A DNA stretch of 14,788 nt from a bacterium (GTDB taxonomy: Bacteria; Vulcanimicrobiota; Vulcanimicrobiia; Vulcanimicrobiales; Vulcanimicrobiaceae). Shown here piece after piece: positions 1-8,223 of the stretch. A model generated the notes under the pieces. It had not been told where the DNA came from, did not search any database, and was given only the letters and a program-made list of their open reading frames with translations. Within the stretch, counting starts at the first letter, position 1. Every line of letters begins with the position of its first letter. The stretch spans positions 1 to 14,788 of the forward strand of contig JAKAPO010000028.1 in the NCBI GenBank assembly GCA_021807065.1, given 5' to 3'. The translations under genes and the position numbers were made by a program.

Positions 1-117
1 CTCCAAAAGTGCCGAACATGACCGGAAATCGGTCGACTGCGGGCTCCTTAGAGCTCGCGTAGGAGCAAAAATGACGAACAGGCACCTCAAAATCACACGC
101 ACACCCGATTTTTCACA
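1..117. mobile_element. Terminus of an IS21-like insertion sequence (partial, continues left of the window)
   Basis: No coding sequence is visible here. Read on the minus strand, two related blocks occur, TGTTCGTCATTTTTGCTCC (about 70-90) and a diverged copy, TGTTCGGCACTTTTGGAG (1-18). Repeated blocks of this kind inside the end are typical of IS21-family termini. A short palindrome, GACCG...CGGTC, lies at 20-34. The sequence ending in CACA at 114-117 abuts the recombinase reading frame, and its TGTGA supplies that frame's stop codon, as expected if an element inserted there. The family assignment rests on the look of the end alone, since no transposase gene is in view. Confidence 0.4.
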
Positions 118-802
118 GGCCTGCTAATGCGACGCGACGCGCGCGGTCAATGCTCTCCCGCCGCAGCGCGAGGAGTTCGCCGCGACGCATACCCGTCGCC
201 AAAGCGAAGAGAAAGAGCGGTTCCCAGCGCTTCCACTTGCCATTGGGAAGTGACGAGAAGAATCGCCGAGCATCTTCAGCTCGTAGAGCCCTGACGCTTG
301 ATGACGATCTTTGCGGCGGATCGACGACGAGCATCGGATCGCGCTCGATACTCCCCCTTCGTCGAGCCCATCTGAATGTAGCGGTGAGTAAGCCGTGGAC
401 ATGCGCAACGGATGTTGCAGAGAGCCCGCGTGCGCGAAGGTCCGCGTACAGCCTCTCGATTAGATCCGCGCGTACTGTCGCGACGCTTACGCTGCCGATG
501 TGCGGCTGGATATTAGCACGGAGCAGTCCATAGTAGCGCTGGATCGTTGAACGCTCTCTGCCTTGGTCCTGAGCATGTACGATGTATTCTTCGATAAGCG
601 CCGCGAGCGCGAGTCGCGCGGGCGGCGTCGCGGGAATACCCTCCACGATGAGACAAGATAAGGCGCGCTCCGCCTCGCGTTTCGTCTTACATCCCCGCGT
701 CCATTTTCGGCAACGCTTGCCCCTGGCGTCGCGCCCGAGGTCAGCAACGCCATACCACAGCCCTTTCTTCTCGGTTATCGAGCCTTGGGTTCTGCGCTTC
801 AT
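113..802 (-). pseudogene. Tyrosine recombinase (phage/ICE-type integrase), truncated before its catalytic C-terminus
   Basis: The 229 residues match the first part of a phage-type site-specific integrase. Residues 1-50 are a basic arm-binding N-terminus with a GLWYGVADLG strand. Residues about 65-165 are a SAM-like core-binding domain (STIQRYYGLLRANIQPHIG, then TFRWARRRGSIERDP). From about 170 the catalytic domain begins, and ATGMRRGELLALR (202-214) carries the first catalytic arginine. The protein then ends at residue 229, so the lysine hairpin, the HxxR box and the nucleophilic tyrosine are absent; relatives usually have 350-400 residues. The stop lies where an IS21-like end begins. The start ATG overlaps the upstream stop as ATGA. 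The protein is very probably inactive. Confidence 0.85.
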
Positions 803-1647
803 TTTTGTAGCTCCAGACTTTGGTCGCTCCTATGAAGAGACTTCGAGTCAGCCATTTTGCGATCGAAGAATTCACGCATGAAACGTAGCGCAGCATCCTC
901 AATGACGTAGAATTCCTCGCCTTTCAATGGCAAGCGCCAAAGCATCGTGTAGAGGCGGAACGACTCGTCCATTTCCGTAGTACTCTCTTTCGAGTCCACC
1001 CAATGCTTCCAAGCGCTACGCAATAACTTGTGTTGCGCTTTACTCCAGGTCAACGCACTACGATGAGACTTGAGGACTTCGATGGTTTCTTCAGAGCTGC
1101 TATACTTCGTAGCGTGGCCCCACGCGCGCTCGCGTCCCCGAATTGGTAGCTCGCCTTTGTGCCGTTTCGCGCCCCTGAAGCGCGTGATGAAGCTGAAGCC
1201 GGGCCACATCCCGCGCGAATCCTCTTCATTCCCCCGCGCCGTGCAGACCCCGATAAGGCCGATGGCGTGCGGATGGTAAGCAGGTACAAGTGCCAACGCG
1301 AGAAGCCCACTCATCCACCGTAAGCCGGCCTCGTACAATCCTTCGCCAATGTCAAAAGCCGTGTTGGGGCGAACGCCGCGTTTTCCAGCGAGGATAGCCC
1401 GCATCGCGTCCACCGCCCCTTGTGGCGGTGGCTGGTCCCTGGCCACCGCTATGCCGCGGACAACGTCCGCGAGTCGATCTAGGATAAGTCCACCCGTACG
1501 CTCGTCAGCGACCGCCTCTGAGACGCAAAGGGACATGAGCCTTGCCCAGTGCTCCCGTTGCAGAGGTGCCAGGGAGCGTGGGAGAGGCTTACCCCCCTCG
1601 TAGCGGCGTCGGTTCCGGTAGTATTCAGCCCGGCTGAGGTCGTTCAC
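799..1647 (-). CDS. Hypothetical protein translationally coupled to the truncated integrase
   Basis: I do not recognise this 282-residue protein. It starts at GTG (1647-1645), the only usual start after an in-frame TGA at 1668-1666. It ends in an ATGA overlap with the integrase start, so the two were probably translated together. The N-terminus is basic (AEYYRNRRRYEGG), residues 114-133 are mildly hydrophobic but interrupted by Pro and His and unlikely to span a membrane, and the C-terminal half is rich in charge and Trp (WSKAQHKLLRSAWKHWVDSK). No catalytic motif stands out. Coupling to an integrase suggests an element-encoded accessory or cargo protein, such as a directionality or replication factor, but that is inferred from position only. 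Confidence 0.7.
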   Translation of the reverse strand: MNDLSRAEYYRNRRRYEGGKPLPRSLAPLQREHWARLMSLCVSEAVADERTGGLILDRLADVVRGIAVARDQPPPQGAVDAMRAILAGKRGVRPNTAFDIGEGLYEAGLRWMSGLLALALVPAYHPHAIGLIGVCTARGNEEDSRGMWPGFSFITRFRGAKRHKGELPIRGRERAWGHATKYSSSEETIEVLKSHRSALTWSKAQHKLLRSAWKHWVDSKESTTEMDESFRLYTMLWRLPLKGEEFYVIEDAALRFMREFFDRKMADSKSLHRSDQSLELQK

Positions 1648-1654
1648 GCCAGCA

Positions 1655-1683
1655 ATCGTAGCACATCAGCAGGTAGTGCGCAA
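1655..1683 (-). promoter_or_regulatory. Sigma70-like promoter for the hypothetical-integrase pair, probably leaderless
   Basis: On the minus strand TTGCGC (1683-1678) is followed after 17 bases by TACGAT (1660-1655). The GTG start of the downstream gene lies 7 bases past the -10 box, where transcription would begin, and no Shine-Dalgarno sequence fits between. A leaderless mRNA is therefore likely if the promoter is real. Each box matches the consensus at four of six positions. Confidence 0.4.
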
Positions 1684-1731
1684 CATCGAGTGGTATTCAT
1701 CCAATGTGATCGGCGAACCTATCGCTTTCGG

Positions 1732-1955
1732 GACTCGAGATCGTAATGCGCCGCTACGAGCGCGCTTCAACGATTCTGACGTCGAACCGGCCGCTCGACG
1801 ATTGGCCGAAACTCTTCGGAGACACGCCGGCGGTTGCAGCGTTTCTCGATCGGCTGATGCACCATTCCCACTTGATCGAGATCCGCGGCAAGAGCTACCG
1901 GTTGCACGAGCACAGCATCACCGCACGCAACAGGAAAGCGAAGGCGACAGCCTAA
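1732..1955 (+). pseudogene. istB: istB 3' fragment (IS21-family transposition ATPase), remnant
   Basis: This frame gives the C-terminal end of an IstB/DnaC-like helper ATPase of IS21 transposases. MRRYERASTILTSNRPLDDW from 1746 is the sensor-type strand and TSNRP signature, followed by KLFGDTPAVAAFLDRLMHH and the closing IEIRGKSYRL. Full IstB has about 250 residues, and only about the last 70 remain. An in-frame TGA lies at 1707-1709, the Walker A and B regions are absent, and no istA is present. The stop is TAA at 1953-1955. IS21-type end repeats follow at once, so this is the right-hand tail of an element whose left part was deleted. Confidence 0.8.
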
Positions 1956-1985
1956 CTACTACGACAAACATCACGACGCTCGGGC

Positions 1986-2030
1986 CGGTACATTCTCAAC
2001 TGCCCATGCCCGGTACATTTTGAACTGCCC
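1986..2030 (+). repeat. Tandem transposase-binding repeats at the IS21-like right end
   Basis: Two 20-bp copies, CGGTACATTCTCAACTGCCC at 1986-2005 and CGGTACATTTTGAACTGCCC at 2011-2030, differ at two positions and repeat with a 25-bp period. They lie just downstream of the istB fragment, where IS21-family elements carry multiple internal end repeats. The exact element boundary is not visible; it must fall between about 2031 and the first CRISPR repeat at 2076. They do not resemble the repeats at 1-90, so two different elements are involved. Confidence 0.65.
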
Positions 2031-2075
2031 GCCGGGGACCATGAATAGCAGTTTTGCGGAAGCGCTCCCCTACGA

Positions 2076-2111
2076 GTGCTCAACGCCTTACGGCATCCGA
2101 GATCGTCGCAC
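2076..2111 (-). repeat. Degenerate terminal CRISPR repeat (trailer end)
   Basis: This is the leftmost repeat. It differs from the other 32 by one base: GGCATCCGAG on the plus strand in place of GGCATCGGAG. Repeats farthest from the leader are the oldest and the ones that usually collect changes, so this supports a leader on the right. The IS21-like tail ends no more than about 45 bp away. Confidence 0.9.
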
Positions 2112-4434
2112 CGGCGCACGGGAAATGTCTGGAGCACGAGCACTGGTGCTCAACGCCTTACGGCATCGGAGATCGTCGCACTCGCCGCATTCCTCATCCG
2201 CTAATCCGTTGCCCGCTAGTGCTCAACGCCTTACGGCATCGGAGATCGTCGCACCCGGAGCCTTGCGTCTCACGGAAGGGCGGAGTCTTGTGGGTGCTCA
2301 ACGCCTTACGGCATCGGAGATCGTCGCACCGGTGTTGCCTGTGCCATAGATAACATTTTGAATATGTGCTCAACGCCTTACGGCATCGGAGATCGTCGCA
2401 CACGCGGCAAAGTCGTCCATATCACGCAAGAGCATATGTGCTCAACGCCTTACGGCATCGGAGATCGTCGCACTAGATATTCGCTAGTAGCCCCATTCGA
2501 GCATTACTTGTGCTCAACGCCTTACGGCATCGGAGATCGTCGCACCAGGGCGCAAGGGCATCCGTCACCTGGTTCTGGAGGTGCTCAACGCCTTACGGCA
2601 TCGGAGATCGTCGCACTCGGTTGAACGAATGGCGTCTGCATGAATTCTTCTAATTGTGCTCAACGCCTTACGGCATCGGAGATCGTCGCACTCGGCAAGG
2701 GGTTGAAGCGCGGCGCGAATCTCGGTATCGTGCTCAACGCCTTACGGCATCGGAGATCGTCGCACGCATCCACTGCGAGGCTACTGCACCGGGTCCATAC
2801 GTGCTCAACGCCTTACGGCATCGGAGATCGTCGCACACTACCGGACAATTTCCCCTAGCCTCTGCGATAGAAGTGCTCAACGCCTTACGGCATCGGAGAT
2901 CGTCGCACAGGCCGGATGGTCGCTGGAGGATGCACAGGCGCTCTACGCGTGCTCAACGCCTTACGGCATCGGAGATCGTCGCACCCTGCCCCCGAAAAGA
3001 TTTTGTTCCTTGCTGTTGAGTGCTCAACGCCTTACGGCATCGGAGATCGTCGCACTCGGCCAGATGCAATTGGTCAACATCGTGCAGACGAGTGCTCAAC
3101 GCCTTACGGCATCGGAGATCGTCGCACCCCAGCAGGCGACGTTCGGTTCGTGGTCGAGCGTTATGTGCTCAACGCCTTACGGCATCGGAGATCGTCGCAC
3201 CTGTGCGGCTCCTTCGATCTGAACGATGTCCCAATCGTGCTCAACGCCTTACGGCATCGGAGATCGTCGCACCGGTAAACGCTGGAAGATGGTCGCGGTT
3301 CCATGCGGGTGCTCAACGCCTTACGGCATCGGAGATCGTCGCACGCGGATGCGCTGGCGCTGGCAGCGACGCAGGCAACGGTGTGCTCAACGCCTTACGG
3401 CATCGGAGATCGTCGCACTGGGCATGACGCCGGGGCAGTATACGAGCTGGAGCATGTGCTCAACGCCTTACGGCATCGGAGATCGTCGCACCCGGCAGAG
3501 GCGAAGCGCGAGAAGCAGGCCGCGTATAGTGCTCAACGCCTTACGGCATCGGAGATCGTCGCACTCCGTTGCCCCCTGATACTGCGTGCGCTCCGCTGTG
3601 CTCAACGCCTTACGGCATCGGAGATCGTCGCACGCGCGCGCGAGCGGGCCGCTCCTCTTTGCCGGCACGCTCTTCGGTGTGTGCTCAACGCCTTACGGCA
3701 TCGGAGATCGTCGCACACGCGCGCCTTCGGCTGCGGGTTCATCCGATTCGGCACGTGCTCAACGCCTTACGGCATCGGAGATCGTCGCACCCGCGAGAAC
3801 ATGCGCGCCAAGCGCGCCCAGGAGAAGGTGCTCAACGCCTTACGGCATCGGAGATCGTCGCACACGAGCGGCCAGGTAGACTTAGCGAAGGCTGGTGTGT
3901 GCTCAACGCCTTACGGCATCGGAGATCGTCGCACTCGTCTGGGATGCCATGTGCTCGGGCCATCTCTAAGTGCTCAACGCCTTACGGCATCGGAGATCGT
4001 CGCACGGGTTTGGGGCCGTCGTGGGCACCGGTCCAAAAACTGTGCTCAACGCCTTACGGCATCGGAGATCGTCGCACGCGTTCATCCGCGACATGGCCTC
4101 GGTCCTCGGCTAGTGCTCAACGCCTTACGGCATCGGAGATCGTCGCACGCAGCGGCGGCGCTGGCGTCATTATCTTCACCTATGTGCTCAACGCCTTACG
4201 GCATCGGAGATCGTCGCACCAAGATGCGAACGCAAGCCAAAATCTTCAAAGAGTGCTCAACGCCTTACGGCATCGGAGATCGTCGCACTCTACACGTTCA
4301 CAACGACAACGCTGCCGACATTCCTGTGCTCAACGCCTTACGGCATCGGAGATCGTCGCACCGCAAGGGATGGCGCGTTCCGCCTAACGGTTCCTCCTGT
4401 GCTCAACGCCTTACGGCATCGGAGATCGTCGCAC
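2076..4434 (-). CRISPR. CRISPR array, 33 repeats of 36 bp and 32 spacers, type I-B (MYXAN)
   Basis: Thirty-three repeats begin GTGCTCAACG and end ATCGTCGCAC on the plus strand; all look identical except the leftmost. Thirty-two unique spacers run 33-40 bp, with one of 47 bp at 3634-3680. Leftward (minus-strand) transcription is inferred from three facts: the cas operon reads leftward into the array, the only mutated repeat is at the left end, and on the minus strand the repeat carries the hairpin GCC-GTAA-GGC followed by a 9-base tail GTTGAGCAC, which suits a Cas6-made 8-nt 5' handle (TTGAGCAC). The plus-strand repeat would leave a 17-base tail instead. No spacer repeats another, and none obviously matches elsewhere in the window. 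Confidence 0.98.
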
Positions 4435-4683
4435 AGCGAGTACCCGTGAGTCTACTACATCGCGCTTTCACATTCACCTTTTCAAGGACCTCTCCGCGAG
4501 AAGGCGGTCGTACTGACAAGTGTCGTGAAGCGCATGGGAAAAAGCTGTACGTCAACGTGTAGATTGCCGCTTCATGTACCGTGAGAGGTGCCAACGGCGC
4601 AATCGGCTATACGCCGCCCCACAATTGGCACTTTCCAGGCCACGCCGGTCGTTGCAAGCGCCGAGGCTTGAAAACGCTCCGAG
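4435..4683 (-). promoter_or_regulatory. CRISPR leader between cas2 and the newest repeat
   Basis: This 249-base stretch has no convincing gene. It separates the cas2 stop from the leader-proximal repeat and should hold the array promoter and the integration signals read by Cas1-Cas2. Visible elements on the minus strand are a GTAGTAGAC motif (4458-4450) 15 bases from the repeat, a TTGAAA hexamer (4485-4480) without a good -10 partner, a possible hairpin CGGCG...CGCCG (4595-4616) and a second inverted repeat CAAGC...GCTTG (4655-4670). Neither hairpin is followed by a T-run in the cas direction, so I see no intrinsic terminator, and cas transcripts may run into the array. Confidence 0.6.
4450..4458 (-). 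promoter_or_regulatory. GTAGTAGAC motif, leader copy
   Basis: The 9-base motif GTAGTAGAC (minus strand) lies 15 bases from the newest CRISPR repeat. The same nine bases occur three more times in the window, all between tRNA-Leu and cas6. That distribution suggests a common protein-binding site for array and cas operon, but nothing in the sequence identifies the protein. Confidence 0.35.
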
Positions 4684-4980
4684 TCAGTGGATTCGGAACC
4701 TGTCTGGATGGGCCCGCTCGCCCTCGGCCCGGCCGTGGATCTCAAGCCTTGTCTCGCAACCGTTACAAAGACGCAGAAAGAATACGTCGTCCTCCGAGCT
4801 CAGGAGAGTCAACAGACGATGCCGAAGCTTTGCTGCTCTCGACGGCGACAGCGAGCAGCGGAAAATAGAATATTGGATGGGGCGACCGAAACCCCACAGC
4901 GTCTTGTAAACTTTACGCCACCGTCCTTGATCGCGAATGTCGTAGCCGACTATATACAAATGACTAAAGGCCTCGGGCAT
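4684..4980 (-). CDS. cas2: Cas2, spacer-acquisition complex subunit
   Basis: This 98-residue protein has the ferredoxin-like Cas2 fold signature: a hydrophobic first strand ending in the conserved Asp (LYIVGYDI, Asp14), a basic helix (GRWRKVYKTL), and a second strand with the YSIFRC pattern. In Cas1-Cas2 complexes it is the central dimer that holds the prespacer while Cas1 integrates it at the leader-repeat junction. The ATG at 4980 is chosen because it shares one base with the cas4-cas1 stop (TAATG); an in-frame start at 5103 would add 41 unrelated residues inside cas1. The tail is His- and Arg-rich. It is the last gene of the operon, next to the leader. Confidence 0.95.
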   Translation of the reverse strand: MPEAFSHLYIVGYDIRDQGRWRKVYKTLWGFGRPIQYSIFRCSLSPSRAAKLRHRLLTLLSSEDDVFFLRLCNGCETRLEIHGRAEGERAHPDRFRIH

Positions 4981-6641
4981 TACCGTAGTCGCATCCGTGC
5001 GAACAATCCCGGCTCTCCGGTCCACTCCTTTTCGAGAAGTCGGACCTCCAGTTCTATTAGACGCGCATACGAAAGCGACGAGCCGAGTATCGGATGCGCC
5101 CATTTGTCTAACAGGCGCCGTTCGAACGCAGCGATCATCTTACGCTTTCCGGTATCCGACAACCACACCTGTCTCCCGGTGATCGCGAAGTCAGCGTTGG
5201 GATCGAACGTACTCCTGTTAATCGCGCCGACCACAGTGATGTCTACGATTGGTGTTCGAAAGAGCTCCATGAGATCCAAGACTAGCGGATACGCGGCCGT
5301 TCGCGGTCGGTGGATGATCCCAAAGCATGGATCCAGCCCGACGCTCATGATCGCGCCGGCAACTTCTCGCTGAAGCAATGCGTATCCGAACGACAATAGT
5401 GCATTAGTGCGGTCGCGCGGCGGCCTCCTGGAACGATCAAATGTCGCGAACCAGGGATGCTGCCCCTGCGAGATGAGGGTTCGCAGGACGGCATGGTACC
5501 CGAGACCCGCCGAACCTTCGATACCGCGCAGGTCCTCGATCGCGACCGCAGTCTCGGTGGCACGCCTGGCGTGGCGCATCTGCGAAATGGCATGGGCGAT
5601 CGTGCCATCTCGGAAACTCGTTCTTGTTGCACGCAGGATATAGCGTAGCTGGAACTCGATTTTCGCGCCGACGAGCCGCCGTGCGAGTCGCATGCAGATC
5701 GTTGGATCGGTTAGCGCTTCGAATTGCCTGATCCGACGCAGGACGTTAGGTGGCGACTGAAGGCTGCCTATGTACCAGCCCCCGTACGAAAACCAGTGAA
5801 CATCGACCTTGGAAGCTGTCGCCAACGCCGCGGCAGCGCTCGTTATTTGGGCCGCGCCGTGAAGGCAGATTGATGAGAGCTGTTCGATTGGATATCGAGT
5901 CTTGCCGGATTCCTCGCTAACAACAATGACGTCTCCTTGCTTCCCGACCATTGCGCGATGCGCAAGAACATGCAGATTCGTCCCTCGATCCCGCTCGGGA
6001 TAGACACGAACGGTCCCGATTGGCAGCCCGCGTGCACGGCGGACTTCCTCCGGCAAGCACACCGGTTCGAGCGCGCAGTGAGTGCACAGATTCGGGTTCT
6101 CTGCAATCGGGGGGCGCTCGGTTGACTGACGCAAGCGCACGATTTGATCGAGTGTATCCCGGAGTCTCGATCGCGCCGTGTCGTCTGCGGAAATCCGCAC
6201 CAGTGCATCGTCGGCATGGTAGCGGATCCGAGCTTCCCATACTGGACGATTAGTCTCTTCTTCTACCAGTACGGCGTAGGCAATCGCTTGAAGCTCATCG
6301 CCTGGCCAAGCCCCGACTACGTCACCGTCCCGCCGCGCGTGCCCCTTCTTGTGCTCGTAGGGGACCAGGTTGCCGTCCCGATACCGAAGACAATCGATCG
6401 TCCCCGTAAGCCCCCATCGTTCGGATGTCAAGACAAGTCGTGTTATTGGGAGCTTCTCGTCTCTTTCGACCTCTGCGTGCAAAGCACGCCCGTCATGAAC
6501 CGGCTCATTCGCGAGATAAATCCCCTCGATCTCTTCCAGGTAGAACAACCGGGGACAGTAGCCGAAGGCGCGAAGGGCCATGGCCTTTACAAGCGGGCGT
6601 TCTTCACCAGCGCCTACGGCGCCGTGATCGTCGTCCAACAT
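4980..6641 (-). CDS. cas4-cas1: Cas4-Cas1 fusion protein (type I-B/MYXAN adaptation nuclease-integrase)
   Basis: The 553 residues contain two enzymes. Residues about 15-205 are Cas4, a RecB-like nuclease with a Fe-S cluster: Cys29 (FGYCPRLFYL), Asp83 (GTIDCL), Glu96 and Lys98 (YEHKKG), then Cys186, Cys189 and Cys195. This part trims prespacers and checks the PAM. Residues about 210-553 are Cas1 integrase, with the metal ligands Glu375 (GIEGSAGLGYH), His444 (GIIHRPR) and Asp456 (LDLMELFR). The fusion is characteristic of MYXAN-type I-B and some I-G systems. The ATG lies 28 bases inside the end of cas5, and the stop overlaps cas2. Both active sites look intact. Confidence 0.95.
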   Translation of the reverse strand: MLDDDHGAVGAGEERPLVKAMALRAFGYCPRLFYLEEIEGIYLANEPVHDGRALHAEVERDEKLPITRLVLTSERWGLTGTIDCLRYRDGNLVPYEHKKGHARRDGDVVGAWPGDELQAIAYAVLVEEETNRPVWEARIRYHADDALVRISADDTARSRLRDTLDQIVRLRQSTERPPIAENPNLCTHCALEPVCLPEEVRRARGLPIGTVRVYPERDRGTNLHVLAHRAMVGKQGDVIVVSEESGKTRYPIEQLSSICLHGAAQITSAAAALATASKVDVHWFSYGGWYIGSLQSPPNVLRRIRQFEALTDPTICMRLARRLVGAKIEFQLRYILRATRTSFRDGTIAHAISQMRHARRATETAVAIEDLRGIEGSAGLGYHAVLRTLISQGQHPWFATFDRSRRPPRDRTNALLSFGYALLQREVAGAIMSVGLDPCFGIIHRPRTAAYPLVLDLMELFRTPIVDITVVGAINRSTFDPNADFAITGRQVWLSDTGKRKMIAAFERRLLDKWAHPILGSSLSYARLIELEVRLLEKEWTGEPGLFARMRLR

Positions 6642-7276
6642 GTCGGCTCAGGGTCATCGTCAAGTTCGATGGCTTGGCAGTTCTGAAATCGCGTACCCGC
6701 GCTGCCCACGTGATCAACCCAGATCGGCAGCACCAGATCTCTTCCCTCGAAAAGCACACACGGTCGCCCAGGAGAACCTTCGGGCAGTATCCAGGCCACT
6801 GGACGCGTTCTTGTGTCGGGGGAGATGCTATCGACAAGGTCGCGACTCTCTCCCAAGCTCAGGCCGCCGAAGCGATCGACCGTGTCCGGCGACGCCAGTG
6901 CCTTTGTAACGCGGTCTGCGAGCGATCGTTCGCGCTTATGGCGACTTCTCTCCTCGCCGTCATTGAGCAAAACGAGGAGATCCACATTAGAGAGAACTTC
7001 CTGATAGTCGGGTCGCGCGTTTTTGCTTGCAGCGATATCAGGGCTCTTCCACCTTCGTGTCGTTCGAATCACGCGTGACTTCTCTGCCGGCTGCACCATT
7101 CCAATAGCGAGCGAGGCTCCCACGTGTACGAGGCGGTCTTCTTCCCCGACGAGTGAGAGCAACATACCGTAGACGGTGGAAAACGGCGGAACGTCGTAGG
7201 TCTCAAGATATTCACGAGCATACGGCTTGCGAAAGCACGCGAATGGGACCTCAACGCGAAGGCGCAGGTTCGCCAC
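6614..7276 (-). CDS. cas5: Cas5 (DevS/Cmx5 family), Cascade subunit
   Basis: With the GTG at 7276 the protein has 220 residues. It opens with the Cas5 RAMP strand ANLRLRVEVPFACFRKP and continues with YLETYDVPPFSTVYGMLLSLVG, the conserved stretch with which Cas5 proteins start. Cas5 caps the crRNA 5' handle in Cascade and contacts Cas8 and Cas7. I prefer the GTG because it lies two bases after the cas7 stop with GAGG suitably placed before it; an ATG at 7336 would add 20 residues unlike the family and overlap cas7 by 58 bases. The end overlaps cas4-cas1. The context of DevR-type Cas7 and fused Cas4-Cas1 supports the DevS subfamily. Confidence 0.9.
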   Translation of the reverse strand: MANLRLRVEVPFACFRKPYAREYLETYDVPPFSTVYGMLLSLVGEEDRLVHVGASLAIGMVQPAEKSRVIRTTRRWKSPDIAASKNARPDYQEVLSNVDLLVLLNDGEERSRHKRERSLADRVTKALASPDTVDRFGGLSLGESRDLVDSISPDTRTRPVAWILPEGSPGRPCVLFEGRDLVLPIWVDHVGSAGTRFQNCQAIELDDDPEPTCWTTITAP

Positions 7277-7278
7277 GA

Positions 7279-8223
7279 TTAGGCCTCTAGTCGGTCGTTC
7301 ATCGCCTTTACCGCCGGCTTCACGCCAGCAAAGCACGTCACCCCAAGTTCCTCGAGTTCCTTCCTGAATTCTTTCGAGGCGATCACGTCACCACCAACGA
7401 TCACGTCCCGAGCGTCGATGTCCTGCGAATGAAGGCGCCTCAACAGCGGCTCGATCGTGATCTTCCCATCGTCCTCGTCGAAGGAGTAGAGCATCCGAGG
7501 GGCTGGATCGTCCGTGTACCGTAAGACGATGGACTCCGGCGAGAAATCAAACAGAAAGCGGCTATGGTTTCCGGCGACTTCACCGAGCGCAGCGAGCGCT
7601 TCTAACGTGGGCGCGAGGCGCTGGGGATCATGAAGACGCTGCGGCGTCATGGCGAAGCCGAACTGATAGCGCGTGGCGTGAACCTCGGCTGAATAAAGGG
7701 ATGTGCTCCCCTTCTCGCCGCTTTTTGCATTGAATGTCTGGTCGCCCACAAATGGGCTCAACGAAATGGCACGCGTGATCTCCAACACTCCCCGCCGTTT
7801 GGTGATCGTGCCCCTTGATCGTCGCTTCGATCGCCGGACTCCCCCGGACTCAGCACCCTCTTCGTCTTCATTGCCCTCTTGCCTCGCGGCTTCCGCCAGC
7901 ATGAAGCCCAGAACGTCATCATCGATGTATGTTTTGGCGTTGGAACCGCTCCTCCAACCGCTCCACGATGAATCTTTCCAACGGTTGTCCTCGCTCGCGT
8001 CGTCCCAGAACCGGTTTGTTTCCAATGCGACATCACCACCTTCGGCGCGCGTTTGCCAGTAGTAACGAATGGCCCAGCGAATGGCCTCCGCGGAGACCGT
8101 CGAATGCGTTTCGCCGTGCCAGAGCACCTTTTGCAAGGTCGTGAGATTGCCCTCAGTCTCGCCTCGGTTGTTTGCAGCAATTCCGTAGCTAGTCAGAATG
8201 CTGCCGAATAAATGTTTGCTCAT
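7279..8223 (-). CDS. cas7: Cas7 (Cst2/DevR family), Cascade backbone
   Basis: This 314-residue protein begins LFGSILTSYGIAANNRGE and continues with TTLQKVLWHGETHSTVSAE and IRWAIRYYWQ, the hallmark N-terminus of the Cas7/Cst2/DevR family. Multiple copies form the helical backbone of Cascade along the crRNA spacer. The middle (residues about 110-150) holds an acidic then Arg/Lys-rich insert. SLSPFVGDQTFNAKSG (about 168-183) and the strand QFGFAMTPQRL follow, as expected for the RAMP core. The ATG overlaps the cas8 stop as ATGA, so translation is probably coupled, a sensible device for a subunit needed in excess. In Myxococcus, devR is also a developmental regulator; nothing here indicates that role. 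Confidence 0.95.
   Translation of the reverse strand: MSKHLFGSILTSYGIAANNRGETEGNLTTLQKVLWHGETHSTVSAEAIRWAIRYYWQTRAEGGDVALETNRFWDDASEDNRWKDSSWSGWRSGSNAKTYIDDDVLGFMLAEAARQEGNEDEEGAESGGVRRSKRRSRGTITKRRGVLEITRAISLSPFVGDQTFNAKSGEKGSTSLYSAEVHATRYQFGFAMTPQRLHDPQRLAPTLEALAALGEVAGNHSRFLFDFSPESIVLRYTDDPAPRMLYSFDEDDGKITIEPLLRRLHSQDIDARDVIVGGDVIASKEFRKELEELGVTCFAGVKPAVKAMNDRLEA

Noticed and set aside
3303..4562. Long plus-strand open frames across the array (up to 419 codons)
   Set aside because: The 36-bp repeat has no stop in any plus-strand frame and keeps phase, so it reads as VLNALRHRRSSH, CSTPYGIGDRRT or AQRLTASEIVA. These are repeat artefacts.
4595..4670. Hairpins in the leader as a rho-independent terminator for cas2
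   Set aside because: Neither inverted repeat is followed by a T-run on the minus strand; the TTTT present precedes the stem.
6425..7078. Plus-strand 217-codon ORF opposite cas5 and cas4-cas1
   Set aside because: It is Arg/Ser-rich low-complexity translation antisense to two well-supported cas genes.
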